DNA of 64,000 nucleotides, from assembly GCA_040268355.1 (NCBI GenBank), contig JAWRIT010000020.1:8626-72625 (forward strand), read 5' to 3'. Below are positions 49,608 to 57,926 of this stretch, one piece after another; positions within the stretch are counted from its first letter, which is position 1; each line of letters starts with the position of its first letter. Origin of the DNA: UBA1367 sp040268355 (GTDB lineage: Bacteria > Actinomycetota > Coriobacteriia > Coriobacteriales > Atopobiaceae). The position numbers were made by a program, and so were the translations under genes. The notes beneath the pieces were generated by a model. It was not told the DNA's origin. It saw nothing but the letters and a program-made list of their open reading frames with translations, and made no database searches.

Positions 49608-51623
49608 ATGCCCACCTTCGACCGTCCCGCCTTTCCCGCGCGTGCCGTCATCACCGGCGGCATGCCCTATGGCAATAAGAGCCTGCACTTTGGTCACGTC
49701 GGCGGCGTCTTTGTGCCCGCCGACTTCTTTGCGCGCTTCCTGCGCGACCGCATCGGCGCCGCGAACGTCATCTTCGTCTCGGGCACCGACTGCTACGGCT
49801 CGCCCATCATGGAGGGCTTCCGCAAGAAGGTGGAGCAGGAGGGCTACACGGGCAGCATCACCGACTACGTGCGCGCCAACCACGAGGACCAGCGTCGCTC
49901 GCTCGAGCGCTACGGCATCTCCCTCGACCTCTACGGGGGCTCCGGCCTGGAGCCGGCGGGACCCTTCCATGCGGCCCTCTCCGACGAGCTGATTCGCCGC
50001 CTGCACGAGCAGGGCGCCCTGCGCAAGCTCTCAACCAGGCAGTTCTTTGACGTGGAGGCGGGCCAGTTCCTGAACGGACGGCAGGTCCACGGGCGCTGCC
50101 CCGTGCGCGGCTGCAAGAGCGAGAAGGCCTATGCGGACGAGTGCGACCAGGGGCACCAGTTCGACCCCGAGGAGCTCATCGCTCCCGTCTCACAGCTCAC
50201 CGGCACCACCCCCGAGCTGCGTCCGGTGCACAACTGGTACTTTGACCTGCCCGCCTATCGGGACACGCTCGAGCGGCTCATGGACAAGTGGGACGACGAC
50301 CCCCAGGTGCGCGAGGTCGTGACCAAGACGGTGCGCGAGTCGCTCGTCGAGCCGGTCATCTTCGTACAGAACAAGTTCCGCGAGGCCTTCGACGGGCTGG
50401 CAGGGCAGCTTCCCTCCCACGAGCTGCGCGAGGCGGAGGGCAACCAGCAGTCCTTCTCCGTCGCCTTCGCCGACTGGGAGGCCCGCGACGCGGCGCGATC
50501 GGTGCTCGAGGAGGCGGGTGTGCGCTTCCGCACGGGCAAGACGCTTCTGCCCTTCCGCATCACCGGCAACATCGACTGGGGCGTGCCCGCCCCCGACCTC
50601 GAGGACACCCACGACCTCACGGTGTGGTGCTGGCCCGAGAGCCTGTGGGCGCCGATCTCCTTCGTGCAGACGGTGCTCGATCGCGCCCCCGAGGGGCGCT
50701 ACAGCTCGGTGGACTGGCGTGACTGGTGGTGTTCCGACGACGCCCGCGTGTACCAGTTCATTGGCCAGGACAACATCTACTTCTACTGCGTCGCGCAGCC
50801 CGCGATGTGGGAGGCGCTGGGATGGGGCCTCATCCAGGACACGCCCGTCGCCAACTACCACATCCTGTTCATGAACAAGAAGGCGTCAAGCTCGGGCGCG
50901 ATCGCCCCGCCCATGGCCGAGGAGCTGCTCGAGGCCTACACCGCCGGGCAGCTACGCTGCCACTGGCTCTCGCTGGGGCTCGACCAGAGGGCCGTGAGCT
51001 TCGCTCCCAAGGCCTTCGACACCAGCGTCAGCCACAAGAACAAGAAGACGGGCGAGGAGGTGCTGGTGCGCGACGACCCGCGCGTGGTCGATCCCGCCCT
51101 CAAGGAGAGCGCGTTTCTCACCAACATCTTCAACCGGCTGGCCCGCAGCTGCTTCTATGGGGCGGCCAAGGCCTGCGCCAGCCACCTGCCTCGCGTGGAG
51201 CCGGACGCCGAGGTGGTGGAGGCCTGCCGGGAGGCGACGCTCGCCTTCGAGCGTGCGGCCCATGGCTTTGACGCGCACGGGGCGCTCGCCGTCGCGGAGC
51301 AGTTCTGCCGAGCCGCCAACAAGCGCTGGGGAGACGAGTCGAAGGCCGCCAAGGGCGACGACGCGGCCACCGAGCACGCCCTGGCCAACGCCTTCGCCGC
51401 CCTCAGGACGGTAACGCTGCTCATGCACCCGGCGGTGCCCGAGGGCTGCGAGCTTATCGCCGAGCGTCTGGGCTTTGACGCGGACACCTTCTTCTCGTGG
51501 AACCACGCCTTCGAGGGCGTGGGCGAGCTGGCGGCGCTCGCCGGGCAGACGCCCGCCGAGCATGCCATCGCGGAGCTGCCCCCGCGCTTCGACTTCTTCG
51601 AGAAGCACCCCAGCCAGCGCTAG
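49608..51623 (+). CDS. methionyl-tRNA synthetase-like class I ligase
   Basis: 671 residues. The fold follows MetRS: ITGGMPYGNKSLHFGHVGG (HIGH variant HFGH), the zinc knuckle CPVRGCKSEKAYADECDQGHQ, GNIDWGVPAP, a W-C-WPESLWAPISF region, QFIGQDNIYFY, and MNKKASSSG in place of KMSKS. The ATP-loop second lysine is thus replaced by serine. It may be the cell's MetRS or a diverged paralogue; no other copy is in the window. The ATG has GGGAG upstream and a TAATGC -10-like box near 49564. The hydrolase gene follows after 16 bases. Confidence 0.8.
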   Translation: MPTFDRPAFPARAVITGGMPYGNKSLHFGHVGGVFVPADFFARFLRDRIGAANVIFVSGTDCYGSPIMEGFRKKVEQEGYTGSITDYVRANHEDQRRSLERYGISLDLYGGSGLEPAGPFHAALSDELIRRLHEQGALRKLSTRQFFDVEAGQFLNGRQVHGRCPVRGCKSEKAYADECDQGHQFDPEELIAPVSQLTGTTPELRPVHNWYFDLPAYRDTLERLMDKWDDDPQVREVVTKTVRESLVEPVIFVQNKFREAFDGLAGQLPSHELREAEGNQQSFSVAFADWEARDAARSVLEEAGVRFRTGKTLLPFRITGNIDWGVPAPDLEDTHDLTVWCWPESLWAPISFVQTVLDRAPEGRYSSVDWRDWWCSDDARVYQFIGQDNIYFYCVAQPAMWEALGWGLIQDTPVANYHILFMNKKASSSGAIAPPMAEELLEAYTAGQLRCHWLSLGLDQRAVSFAPKAFDTSVSHKNKKTGEEVLVRDDPRVVDPALKESAFLTNIFNRLARSCFYGAAKACASHLPRVEPDAEVVEACREATLAFERAAHGFDAHGALAVAEQFCRAANKRWGDESKAAKGDDAATEHALANAFAALRTVTLLMHPAVPEGCELIAERLGFDADTFFSWNHAFEGVGELAALAGQTPAEHAIAELPPRFDFFEKHPSQR

Positions 51624-51639
51624 GGTCGAGGAGCCCGTC

Positions 51640-52548
51640 ATGGAACCATCTTGCAACCGTGCCGCCGCAGGCGCCGCCCCAGAGGGCCTATCCACACCGC
51701 CCGCGCCGCCTGCGCCGCACTTTCCCAGCCCGTACGCACCGCCGAGCCAGGCACCCACGCAGTGCCGGATGGTCACGATGGCCGATGGCGTGGGCGTTGC
51801 CACCTTCGTCTACGGCGACGCGCGGTCCCCGCTGGCCCCCGTGCTCATGCTGCACGGCAATGGCGAGGAGCACCGCATCTTTGGCCCCATCGTCGATGCC
51901 GTGGTCGAGAGCGGCCGCCCCGTGGTGGCCATCGACACGCGCGGCCAGGGGAAGAGCGAGTGGGGCGAGGCGACCCTCAGCTACGAGCTGTTTGCCAGCG
52001 ATGCCCTCGCCGTGCTCGACGCCTACGAGATTCCCGCAGCGCACGTGCTCGGCTTCTCGGACGGCGGGATCGAGGCGCTGCTTATGGCGCGCGACCATCC
52101 GGACCGCGTGGCGAGCCTCACGGTCCTGGGAGCCAACCTCACGCCCGAGGGCGTGATCGAGGACGACGAGTGGGACATCGCGGGCGCCGTCGCGGCCAAC
52201 CGAGCCTGGGCCTCCTTCTGGGAAGAGTCCACCTCGCCTGTGAGGGCCGAGCTGCTCTCCCCCACCCCCACCGAGGCCGCCCGGACGGCCGACCTGCTGG
52301 ACCTCATGCTGCGCGAGCCGCACATCCCGGCCGAGAGCCTCTCTGCCATCAGCTGCCCCACCACCATCATGGTGGGCGAGTTCGACTGCATCGACGCGGC
52401 GCAGACCGAGGCCATCTGTGCGGCCATCGCCGGCTCGCGCCTGGTCGTCGTGGACGAGATCGGCCACAACCTGCCCAAGCAGGCGCCCGACGCGGTGAGC
52501 TCCGAGCTGCTTGCCACCATCGCGGCATCCCATCAGAAGTCCGACTGA
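51640..52548 (+). CDS. alpha/beta hydrolase
   Basis: 302 residues. A proline-rich leader (residues 20-40) precedes the fold: LMLHGNGEEHRIFG (oxyanion), DTRGQGKS, nucleophile GFSDGG, acid in GEFDCID, and His in DEIGHNLP. This is the non-haem peroxidase/carboxylesterase-like group; the substrate is unknown. GAGGAG lies seven bases before the ATG. It probably shares a transcript with the MetRS-like gene upstream and with gtrA downstream. Confidence 0.85.
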   Translation: MEPSCNRAAAGAAPEGLSTPPAPPAPHFPSPYAPPSQAPTQCRMVTMADGVGVATFVYGDARSPLAPVLMLHGNGEEHRIFGPIVDAVVESGRPVVAIDTRGQGKSEWGEATLSYELFASDALAVLDAYEIPAAHVLGFSDGGIEALLMARDHPDRVASLTVLGANLTPEGVIEDDEWDIAGAVAANRAWASFWEESTSPVRAELLSPTPTEAARTADLLDLMLREPHIPAESLSAISCPTTIMVGEFDCIDAAQTEAICAAIAGSRLVVVDEIGHNLPKQAPDAVSSELLATIAASHQKSD

Positions 52549-52582
52549 GCAAGCGAGCGTCCCTGCCGAAAGGAGGTGGCCC

Positions 52583-53158
52583 ATGCCGCGCCGCCCGATA
52601 CGTGTGCGCATGTCAGAGATAGGCGCCCGCCGAAAGGGCAGGCGCCGTGCGCCCGACACGCCGCCGAAAGGTGGCCTGCCGCGTTTTCTGCGCTTCGCGG
52701 GAGCCTCGGTGAGCTGCACGTTTCTCGACCAGCTGCTCGCGGGGGTGCTCTTCTCGGTGCTCAGGACGCCGCTTCACGGGGCTGGGTTCCTGCGCATCAC
52801 GGTGGCAAACGTGCTGGCACGCTGCGTGTCGCTCTCGCTCAACTACGCCCTCAACCACCGCCTGGTCTTCACGCTCGACATGGACGACCACGACGACCCC
52901 CAGTGGCGACGCAGCGCCCGACGCGAGAGCCTGCCGCGCTTCCTCGCGCTTTCGGCGTTCGTCCTGGCTTGCTCGACGACAGGCGTCTACGTGGCCCACA
53001 CCTTCTTCGGGGCGGTCGAATGGAAGGCGAAGCTCCTCATCGACCTGGCCCTGTTCTTCCTCAACTACAACGTGCAGCGCACCTGGGTGTTCCGCGACGA
53101 GGTCACCGTGAGCCCGCCCCGCACGAAAAGGACGCCGCGCGAGCGAGCCGGAAGCTAG
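52583..53158 (+). CDS. GtrA-family membrane protein
   Basis: 191 residues with four membrane helices: FLRFAGASVSCTFLDQLLAGVLF, then ITVANVLARCVSLSLNYALNHRLVF (the conserved NY-LN--WVF type motif), FLALSAFVLACSTTGVYVA, and LLIDLALFFLNYNVQRTWVFRDE. GtrA proteins move or anchor polyprenyl-linked sugars for wall decoration. AAAGGAGGTGGCCC precedes the ATG. The flippase/glycosyltransferase partner is not nearby. Confidence 0.87.
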   Translation: MPRRPIRVRMSEIGARRKGRRRAPDTPPKGGLPRFLRFAGASVSCTFLDQLLAGVLFSVLRTPLHGAGFLRITVANVLARCVSLSLNYALNHRLVFTLDMDDHDDPQWRRSARRESLPRFLALSAFVLACSTTGVYVAHTFFGAVEWKAKLLIDLALFFLNYNVQRTWVFRDEVTVSPPRTKRTPRERAGS

Positions 53159-53238
53159 GGGGTGATCGCCGGCGCCACCACAGGGATGCGGCACGGACGC
53201 TGGCGCATGGCACGACGGCCATCCTGCGCCGACCGCCC

Positions 53239-54633
53239 TCAGCCCGAAAAGCTCACCGTCACGGTCGTCCCCTCGCCCAGCTCGCTCTCCAGCGAGACCG
53301 TGGCCCCGTGCAGCGTCGCGGCGTGCTTGACGATGGCCAGCCCCAGGCCCGTGCCACCGCTCTCACGCGAGCGCGACGCCTCCACCCGGAAGAAGCGCTC
53401 GAACACCTTGGCCTGCGCCTCCTGAGGGATGCCGATGCCGGTGTCTGTGACCTCGAGCGTCGGGCGGCCGTCACGCATCCCGACCCAGATGCGCACCGAG
53501 CCGCCCGGCCGATTGTAGCGGACGGCGTTGCTGCAGAGGTTCCCGACCAGCTCGTCGAGCATGTGCGGAAAGCCGCTCACCACCGTCGAGGTTCCCTCGA
53601 CCGTGATGGTCACCTCAAGGTGGTCGGCCCGACCCGAGAGGCGCTCGCGCACGTCGCGCGCCAGCACGAGCAGGTCCACGGGCTCGACCGCCCCAAAGGT
53701 CTCCTGGCTGCGGAAGCGTTCCGACTCGTCGAGCCGCGAGAGGGTCAGGATGTCGTTGACGAGCGCGGCCAGGCGCTGGGCCTCGTCGTTGATGCGCGCC
53801 GCAAAGCCAGGGATGTCCTCGTCGAGCACGAACCCGTCACGCAGCAGCTCCGAGGCCCCCATGATGGAGGAGATGGGCGTCTTGAGCTCGTGAGTGACGT
53901 TGGCCGTGAACTCCCGGCGCGCCGCGTCGGCGTTGCGCAGCTCCTCCATCTGCTCCACGAGCGCGCGCTGCTGCTCGTCGAGCCGATCGGTCAAGGGGCG
54001 CAGCTCCTCGTAGGGCGTGCGCTGCGCCAGGCTGGCGTCGTCGATCCCAATGATCGGGCTCACGAGCCACGACGCAAGAAAGCGCGAGGCGGCATAGGAG
54101 ACGACGACCAGCACGGCGAGCAGGGTCGCCAGAATGCCCAGGTCATCCATCAGGATCGCCGAGATGCCCGCACGGTCGACCGTGAGGCGGATGGCATTGC
54201 CCGAGGCGAGCACGCGCGTCTGGGAGAGGCTCATGTTGCCGGGCGCGTCTGCCGCCCGAACGGGAGAACCGTCCCCCTCGACCGAAGCGCCTCCCTCCCC
54301 TGAGTCCGCCACGTGACCGTCGGCTTTGCCGGTATCGGCCTCGCTGTCAAAGAGCACCTCACCGAGCGGGCTCACCAGGGTCGCCCGCACCTCTCCAAGG
54401 TCGATCGAGGCGAGCTCCGCGACCTCGTCGGCCGCCCCATCGAGCGCCGAGGCCACCATGTCGCACTCGTTGTCCAGCTCCACCCGGGCCGCGTTCATGA
54501 TGACCCGCTGGTGGAGCAGCGCCGACGCCACCGTGGCGACGGCGGCCGAGCCCACCGAGATGGCGAGCAGCGTCGCGAAGATCCTGGTGGCCAGGCTCGC
54601 CATGCCGTGCCGAGTGCCGCGCCAAGGCCTCAT
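53239..54633 (-). CDS. membrane sensor histidine kinase
   Basis: 464 residues. Two membrane segments (about 15-40 and 180-200) enclose an extracytoplasmic sensor of roughly 140 residues. The kinase core has the H box FTANVTHELKTP (His248), the N box LCSNAVRYNRPGG, G1 DTGIGIP, F box FERFFRV and G2 GGTGLGLAI. It is of the PhoR/WalK-like HPK1a type. It starts three bases after the response regulator stop, with AAGGA upstream. Confidence 0.92.
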   Translation of the reverse strand: MRPWRGTRHGMASLATRIFATLLAISVGSAAVATVASALLHQRVIMNAARVELDNECDMVASALDGAADEVAELASIDLGEVRATLVSPLGEVLFDSEADTGKADGHVADSGEGGASVEGDGSPVRAADAPGNMSLSQTRVLASGNAIRLTVDRAGISAILMDDLGILATLLAVLVVVSYAASRFLASWLVSPIIGIDDASLAQRTPYEELRPLTDRLDEQQRALVEQMEELRNADAARREFTANVTHELKTPISSIMGASELLRDGFVLDEDIPGFAARINDEAQRLAALVNDILTLSRLDESERFRSQETFGAVEPVDLLVLARDVRERLSGRADHLEVTITVEGTSTVVSGFPHMLDELVGNLCSNAVRYNRPGGSVRIWVGMRDGRPTLEVTDTGIGIPQEAQAKVFERFFRVEASRSRESGGTGLGLAIVKHAATLHGATVSLESELGEGTTVTVSFSG

Positions 54634-54636
54634 GCG

Positions 54637-55311
54637 CTAGTCCTTCAGGCGGTAGCCGACCCCGCGCACCGTCTGGATCAGGTCCGCATGGTCGGCGAAC
54701 TTGGAGCGGATGGTCTGCACGTGCACGTCGACGGTGCGTGAGCCGCCATCGAAGTCCCATCCCCACACGCGCCGCAGCAGCGCCTCGCGGGAGAACACCT
54801 CGCCAGGGGAGCGCATCAGGAAGGCGAGCAGGTCGAACTCGCGCATGGTGAGCGAGAGGGGCTCGCCGTCGAGGGTGGCCATGCGCCGGGAGGGCCACAG
54901 CTCGACCGGACCGACCGCAAGGCTCGCCGGCTGCTCCGCCGCCGTGCGCAGGGAGCGCCTGAGCAGCGCGCGCACGCGGCTCACCAGCTCCATCATGCCG
55001 AAGGGCTTGGCGAGGTAGTCGTCGGCGCCCCCGTCGAGCGCCCGGACGGTGTCGAGCTCGGTGTCCTTCGCTGTGAGCATCATCACGGGGACGTCGCGCA
55101 AGTCGCGGGTGCTGCGCATGCGTGCCAGGATCGCCAGTCCGTCGATGTCGGGCAACATGATGTCGAGCAGGACCGCGTCGGGCGCGCGCTCGGCGCACGC
55201 CTGCCGAAACTCCGCGTCGTCGGCACAACCGCGGGCGTCGATGCCCGCCTGGGTGAGCGCGTAGACCGTCAGCTCGCGTATGTTGGTGTCATCCTCAACG
55301 TAGTAGACCAT
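54637..55311 (-). CDS. OmpR/PhoB-family response regulator
   Basis: 224 residues. Receiver domain with acidic pair ED-D (6-8), phospho-acceptor D50 in LLDIMLPD, T/S in MLTAKD, and K in AKPFGMMEL; C-terminal winged helix with LTMREFDLLAFLMRSPGEVFSREALLRRVWG and TVDVHVQTIRSKF...VRGVGYRL. The ATG at 55311 has AAGGGGG upstream. It is the first gene of the two-component operon and divergent from the MarR-ABC operon. Confidence 0.95.
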   Translation of the reverse strand: MVYYVEDDTNIRELTVYALTQAGIDARGCADDAEFRQACAERAPDAVLLDIMLPDIDGLAILARMRSTRDLRDVPVMMLTAKDTELDTVRALDGGADDYLAKPFGMMELVSRVRALLRRSLRTAAEQPASLAVGPVELWPSRRMATLDGEPLSLTMREFDLLAFLMRSPGEVFSREALLRRVWGWDFDGGSRTVDVHVQTIRSKFADHADLIQTVRGVGYRLKD

Positions 55312-55395
55312 GCGACCCCCTTCGTGCCCCCATTGTAGCGCGGCGCCACCGACGCGACCCACCACCCGGCCGCGGTGCCCCCAAAGCGGGATTCC

Positions 55396-55453
55396 CTCGG
55401 TACCATGGAAGTATCTCTCGGTACCTTGACTTCTGGGGCGCATCACGTATCGT
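55396..55453 (+). promoter_or_regulatory. MarR-operon promoter with paired direct repeats
   Basis: CTCGGTACC occurs at 55396-55404 and 55417-55425 (21 bases, two helical turns apart), immediately before TTGACT (-35, 55426-55431), 16 bases and TATCGT (-10, 55448-55453). The repeats are well placed for a regulator binding one face of the helix. Confidence 0.6.
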
Positions 55454-55596
55454 AGAAGGCGGACACACGAGGCTCGCCCCCGCGTGGCCAGCGCGGACGC
55501 CCTTCGTGGACGGACCCGTTCACCACCATTTTCATCGCTCCGACGGCCCTCCCGCGCATCTGCCTGCGGCGGCCTGCAAGAAAGAAGGGAATCGCG

Positions 55597-56049
55597 ATGC
55601 CAGACGCCACCGGCCAGCAGCCACCCCTTCCCCGCCGCGTGCTGCGGCTGTTCGGCTTCTTCGGCCACTACCTCCACATGCACTGGGGCGGCAGAAGCGG
55701 GCAGCAGCACGTCCTCGTCAAGCTCCGCATGAGCGGCGCACGCATGACCCAGCGCGACCTGCAGGAGTCCGCCGGCATCTCCTCGGCGTCGATCTCCGAG
55801 GTGCTCGCCAAGCTCGAGTGCGCGGGACTCATCGAACGGACGAGGTCCGACGAGGATCGCAGGCAGCTTGACATCGCCCTCACCGAGGAGGGCACCTCCC
55901 GCGCGGAGGAGCTCATCGAGGAGCGCAGGGCCTTCGAGGCGCAGTGCCTCGCGTGTCTCGACGAGGGCGAGCAGGAGCAGCTCGCGGCGCTGTTGGACCG
56001 CCTCGAGCGACACTGGCGAGGCATCGAGGGAGAGGGGGCGTGCGCATGA
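55597..56049 (+). CDS. MarR-family regulator
   Basis: 150 residues. The winged helix covers LRMSGARMTQRDLQESAGISSASISEVLAKLECAGLIERTRSDEDRRQLDIALTEEG, the standard MarR DNA-binding region. Ligand unknown. AGAAGGGAA precedes the ATG. Its stop overlaps the first ABC gene (ATGA), so it is the regulator of the exporter operon and probably acts on the promoter region at 55396-55453. Confidence 0.92.
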   Translation: MPDATGQQPPLPRRVLRLFGFFGHYLHMHWGGRSGQQHVLVKLRMSGARMTQRDLQESAGISSASISEVLAKLECAGLIERTRSDEDRRQLDIALTEEGTSRAEELIEERRAFEAQCLACLDEGEQEQLAALLDRLERHWRGIEGEGACA

Positions 56050-57926
56050 GGCGCGAGCAGGGGAAGACCATGCAGCACCTGTCGATGGCCGATGTCGTCA
56101 GGACGTTGAGCGGCAGCATCCGGGAGCACCGACGCGACTCCATCATCGCCCCGGTGTTCGTCGCGGGCGAGGTCGTCATCGAGTGCATCATCCCGTTCAT
56201 CACCTCCCAGCTCATCAACGAGATGAACCTGGGATGCGGCGTCGACGTCATCGCGCGCTACGGCGTCGTCCTTGCGTTGCTCGCCGTGCTGAGCTTGGCC
56301 TGCGGCACCATCGCCGGCGTGGCGGCCTCGGTCGCCTCGACGGGATTCGCCCGCAACCTCCGCCACGACATGTTCGCGAACATCCAGCGCTTCAGCTTCT
56401 CGAACATCGACCGCTTCTCCACCAACTCGCTGGTCACGCGTCTCACCACCGACATCCAGAACGTCCAGATGGCCTACCTGCAGATCATCCGCTCCGCCGT
56501 GCGCAGCCCCATGATGATCGTCTTCGCGGTGACCATGGCCTTCATCACGGGCGGACCCATGGCCATCGTGTACGTGATCGTCTCGATCCTGCTGGGGGCG
56601 GCGCTCCTCGGCATCGCCGTCCATGTCATGCCCATCTTCCGTCGCATCTTCAAGAAGTACGACCGGCTCAACGAGAGCGTCGAGGAGAACGTCACCGGCA
56701 TCCGCGTGGTCAAGAGCTTCGTGCGCGAGGCCCACGAACAAGAGAAGTTCGAGCGGGCCTCCGGCGAGGTCTTCCAGGACTTCTGGGGCGCCGAGCGCAT
56801 CCTCGCCTGGAACCAGCCGCTCATGACCTTTGCCGTCGACACCATCTACGCCTTCGTCATCTTCTTTGGCAGCAGGGCCATCATCAGCTCGGCCGGCCAG
56901 GCCATGCAGGTCGGGCAGATGTCGGCGCTCATCACCTATGGCTTCTCGATGCTCATGAGCCTCAACATGCTCTCGATGATCTTCGTCATGATCACCATGT
57001 CCGAGGAGAGCTCACGGCGCATCTGCGAGGTCCTGCTCGAGGAGCCCGACCTCACCAACCCGCCGAACCCCATAACCACCGTCGCCGACGGCTCGGTGGA
57101 CTTCGATGACGTGAGCTTCTCCTACCATCCCGAGGGCGGCCGCTACGTGCTGAACGACATCGACCTGCACATCAAAAGTGGCGAGGTGATCGGGGTCATC
57201 GGTGGCACGGGCTCGTCGAAGTCCTCGCTCATCCAGCTCATCAGCCGCCTGTACGACGCCACCAAGGGCACCGTGCGCGTGGGCGGCGTGGACGTGCGCG
57301 ACTACGACATGGACGCCCTGCGCAACCAGGTGTCCGTGGTCCTGCAGCGCAACGTCCTGTTCTCGGGCACCATCAAGGACAACCTGCGCTGGGGCAACGA
57401 GCACGCCACCGACGAGGAGCTTGTCGAGGCCTGCCGTCTCGCGCAGGCCGACGAGTTCATACGGCAGTTCCCCGATGGCTACGACACCTACATCGAGCAG
57501 GGCGGCACCAACGTCTCCGGCGGCCAGAAGCAGCGCCTGTGCATCGCCCGCGCGCTGCTCAAGCGTCCCCGGATCCTCATCCTCGACGACTCGACGAGCG
57601 CCGTCGACACCAAGACCGACCAGCTCATCCGTGAGGGGTTCCGCAGCTTCATCCCCGAGACGACCAAGATCATCATCGCCCAGCGCACCGGGTCGGTCGA
57701 GGACGCCGACCGCATCGTGGTCATGGACGACGGCGGCATCAGCGCCGTGGGCACCCATGAGGAGCTGCTGCGCACGAGCGAGATCTACCGTGAGGTCTAC
57801 CTGACGCAGAACAAGGCGAGCCATGACGAGAACGCGCTTGCGCAGACGCCCGTCGAGGTGGACGAGGCACAGGAGGATCCCGCCTTGTACGCCCGCGCCG
57901 CGAAGGGAGGCGATCTCGATGACTAG
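56046..57926 (+). CDS. heterodimeric ABC exporter subunit with degenerate ATP site
   Basis: 626 residues: six membrane segments, then an atypical nucleotide-binding domain. The P-loop is GGTGSSKSS (about 386), with Ser for the glycine before lysine; Walker B ends LILDDSTSAVD (Asp for catalytic Glu); the switch His is Gln in IIAQRTGSV. The signature NVSGGQKQR is intact. This is the non-catalytic half of a heterodimeric exporter, paired with the next gene. The likely substrates are drugs or peptides. A second start (ATG at 56070, AGGGGAAG upstream) is possible. Confidence 0.92.
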   Translation: MRREQGKTMQHLSMADVVRTLSGSIREHRRDSIIAPVFVAGEVVIECIIPFITSQLINEMNLGCGVDVIARYGVVLALLAVLSLACGTIAGVAASVASTGFARNLRHDMFANIQRFSFSNIDRFSTNSLVTRLTTDIQNVQMAYLQIIRSAVRSPMMIVFAVTMAFITGGPMAIVYVIVSILLGAALLGIAVHVMPIFRRIFKKYDRLNESVEENVTGIRVVKSFVREAHEQEKFERASGEVFQDFWGAERILAWNQPLMTFAVDTIYAFVIFFGSRAIISSAGQAMQVGQMSALITYGFSMLMSLNMLSMIFVMITMSEESSRRICEVLLEEPDLTNPPNPITTVADGSVDFDDVSFSYHPEGGRYVLNDIDLHIKSGEVIGVIGGTGSSKSSLIQLISRLYDATKGTVRVGGVDVRDYDMDALRNQVSVVLQRNVLFSGTIKDNLRWGNEHATDEELVEACRLAQADEFIRQFPDGYDTYIEQGGTNVSGGQKQRLCIARALLKRPRILILDDSTSAVDTKTDQLIREGFRSFIPETTKIIIAQRTGSVEDADRIVVMDDGGISAVGTHEELLRTSEIYREVYLTQNKASHDENALAQTPVEVDEAQEDPALYARAAKGGDLDD

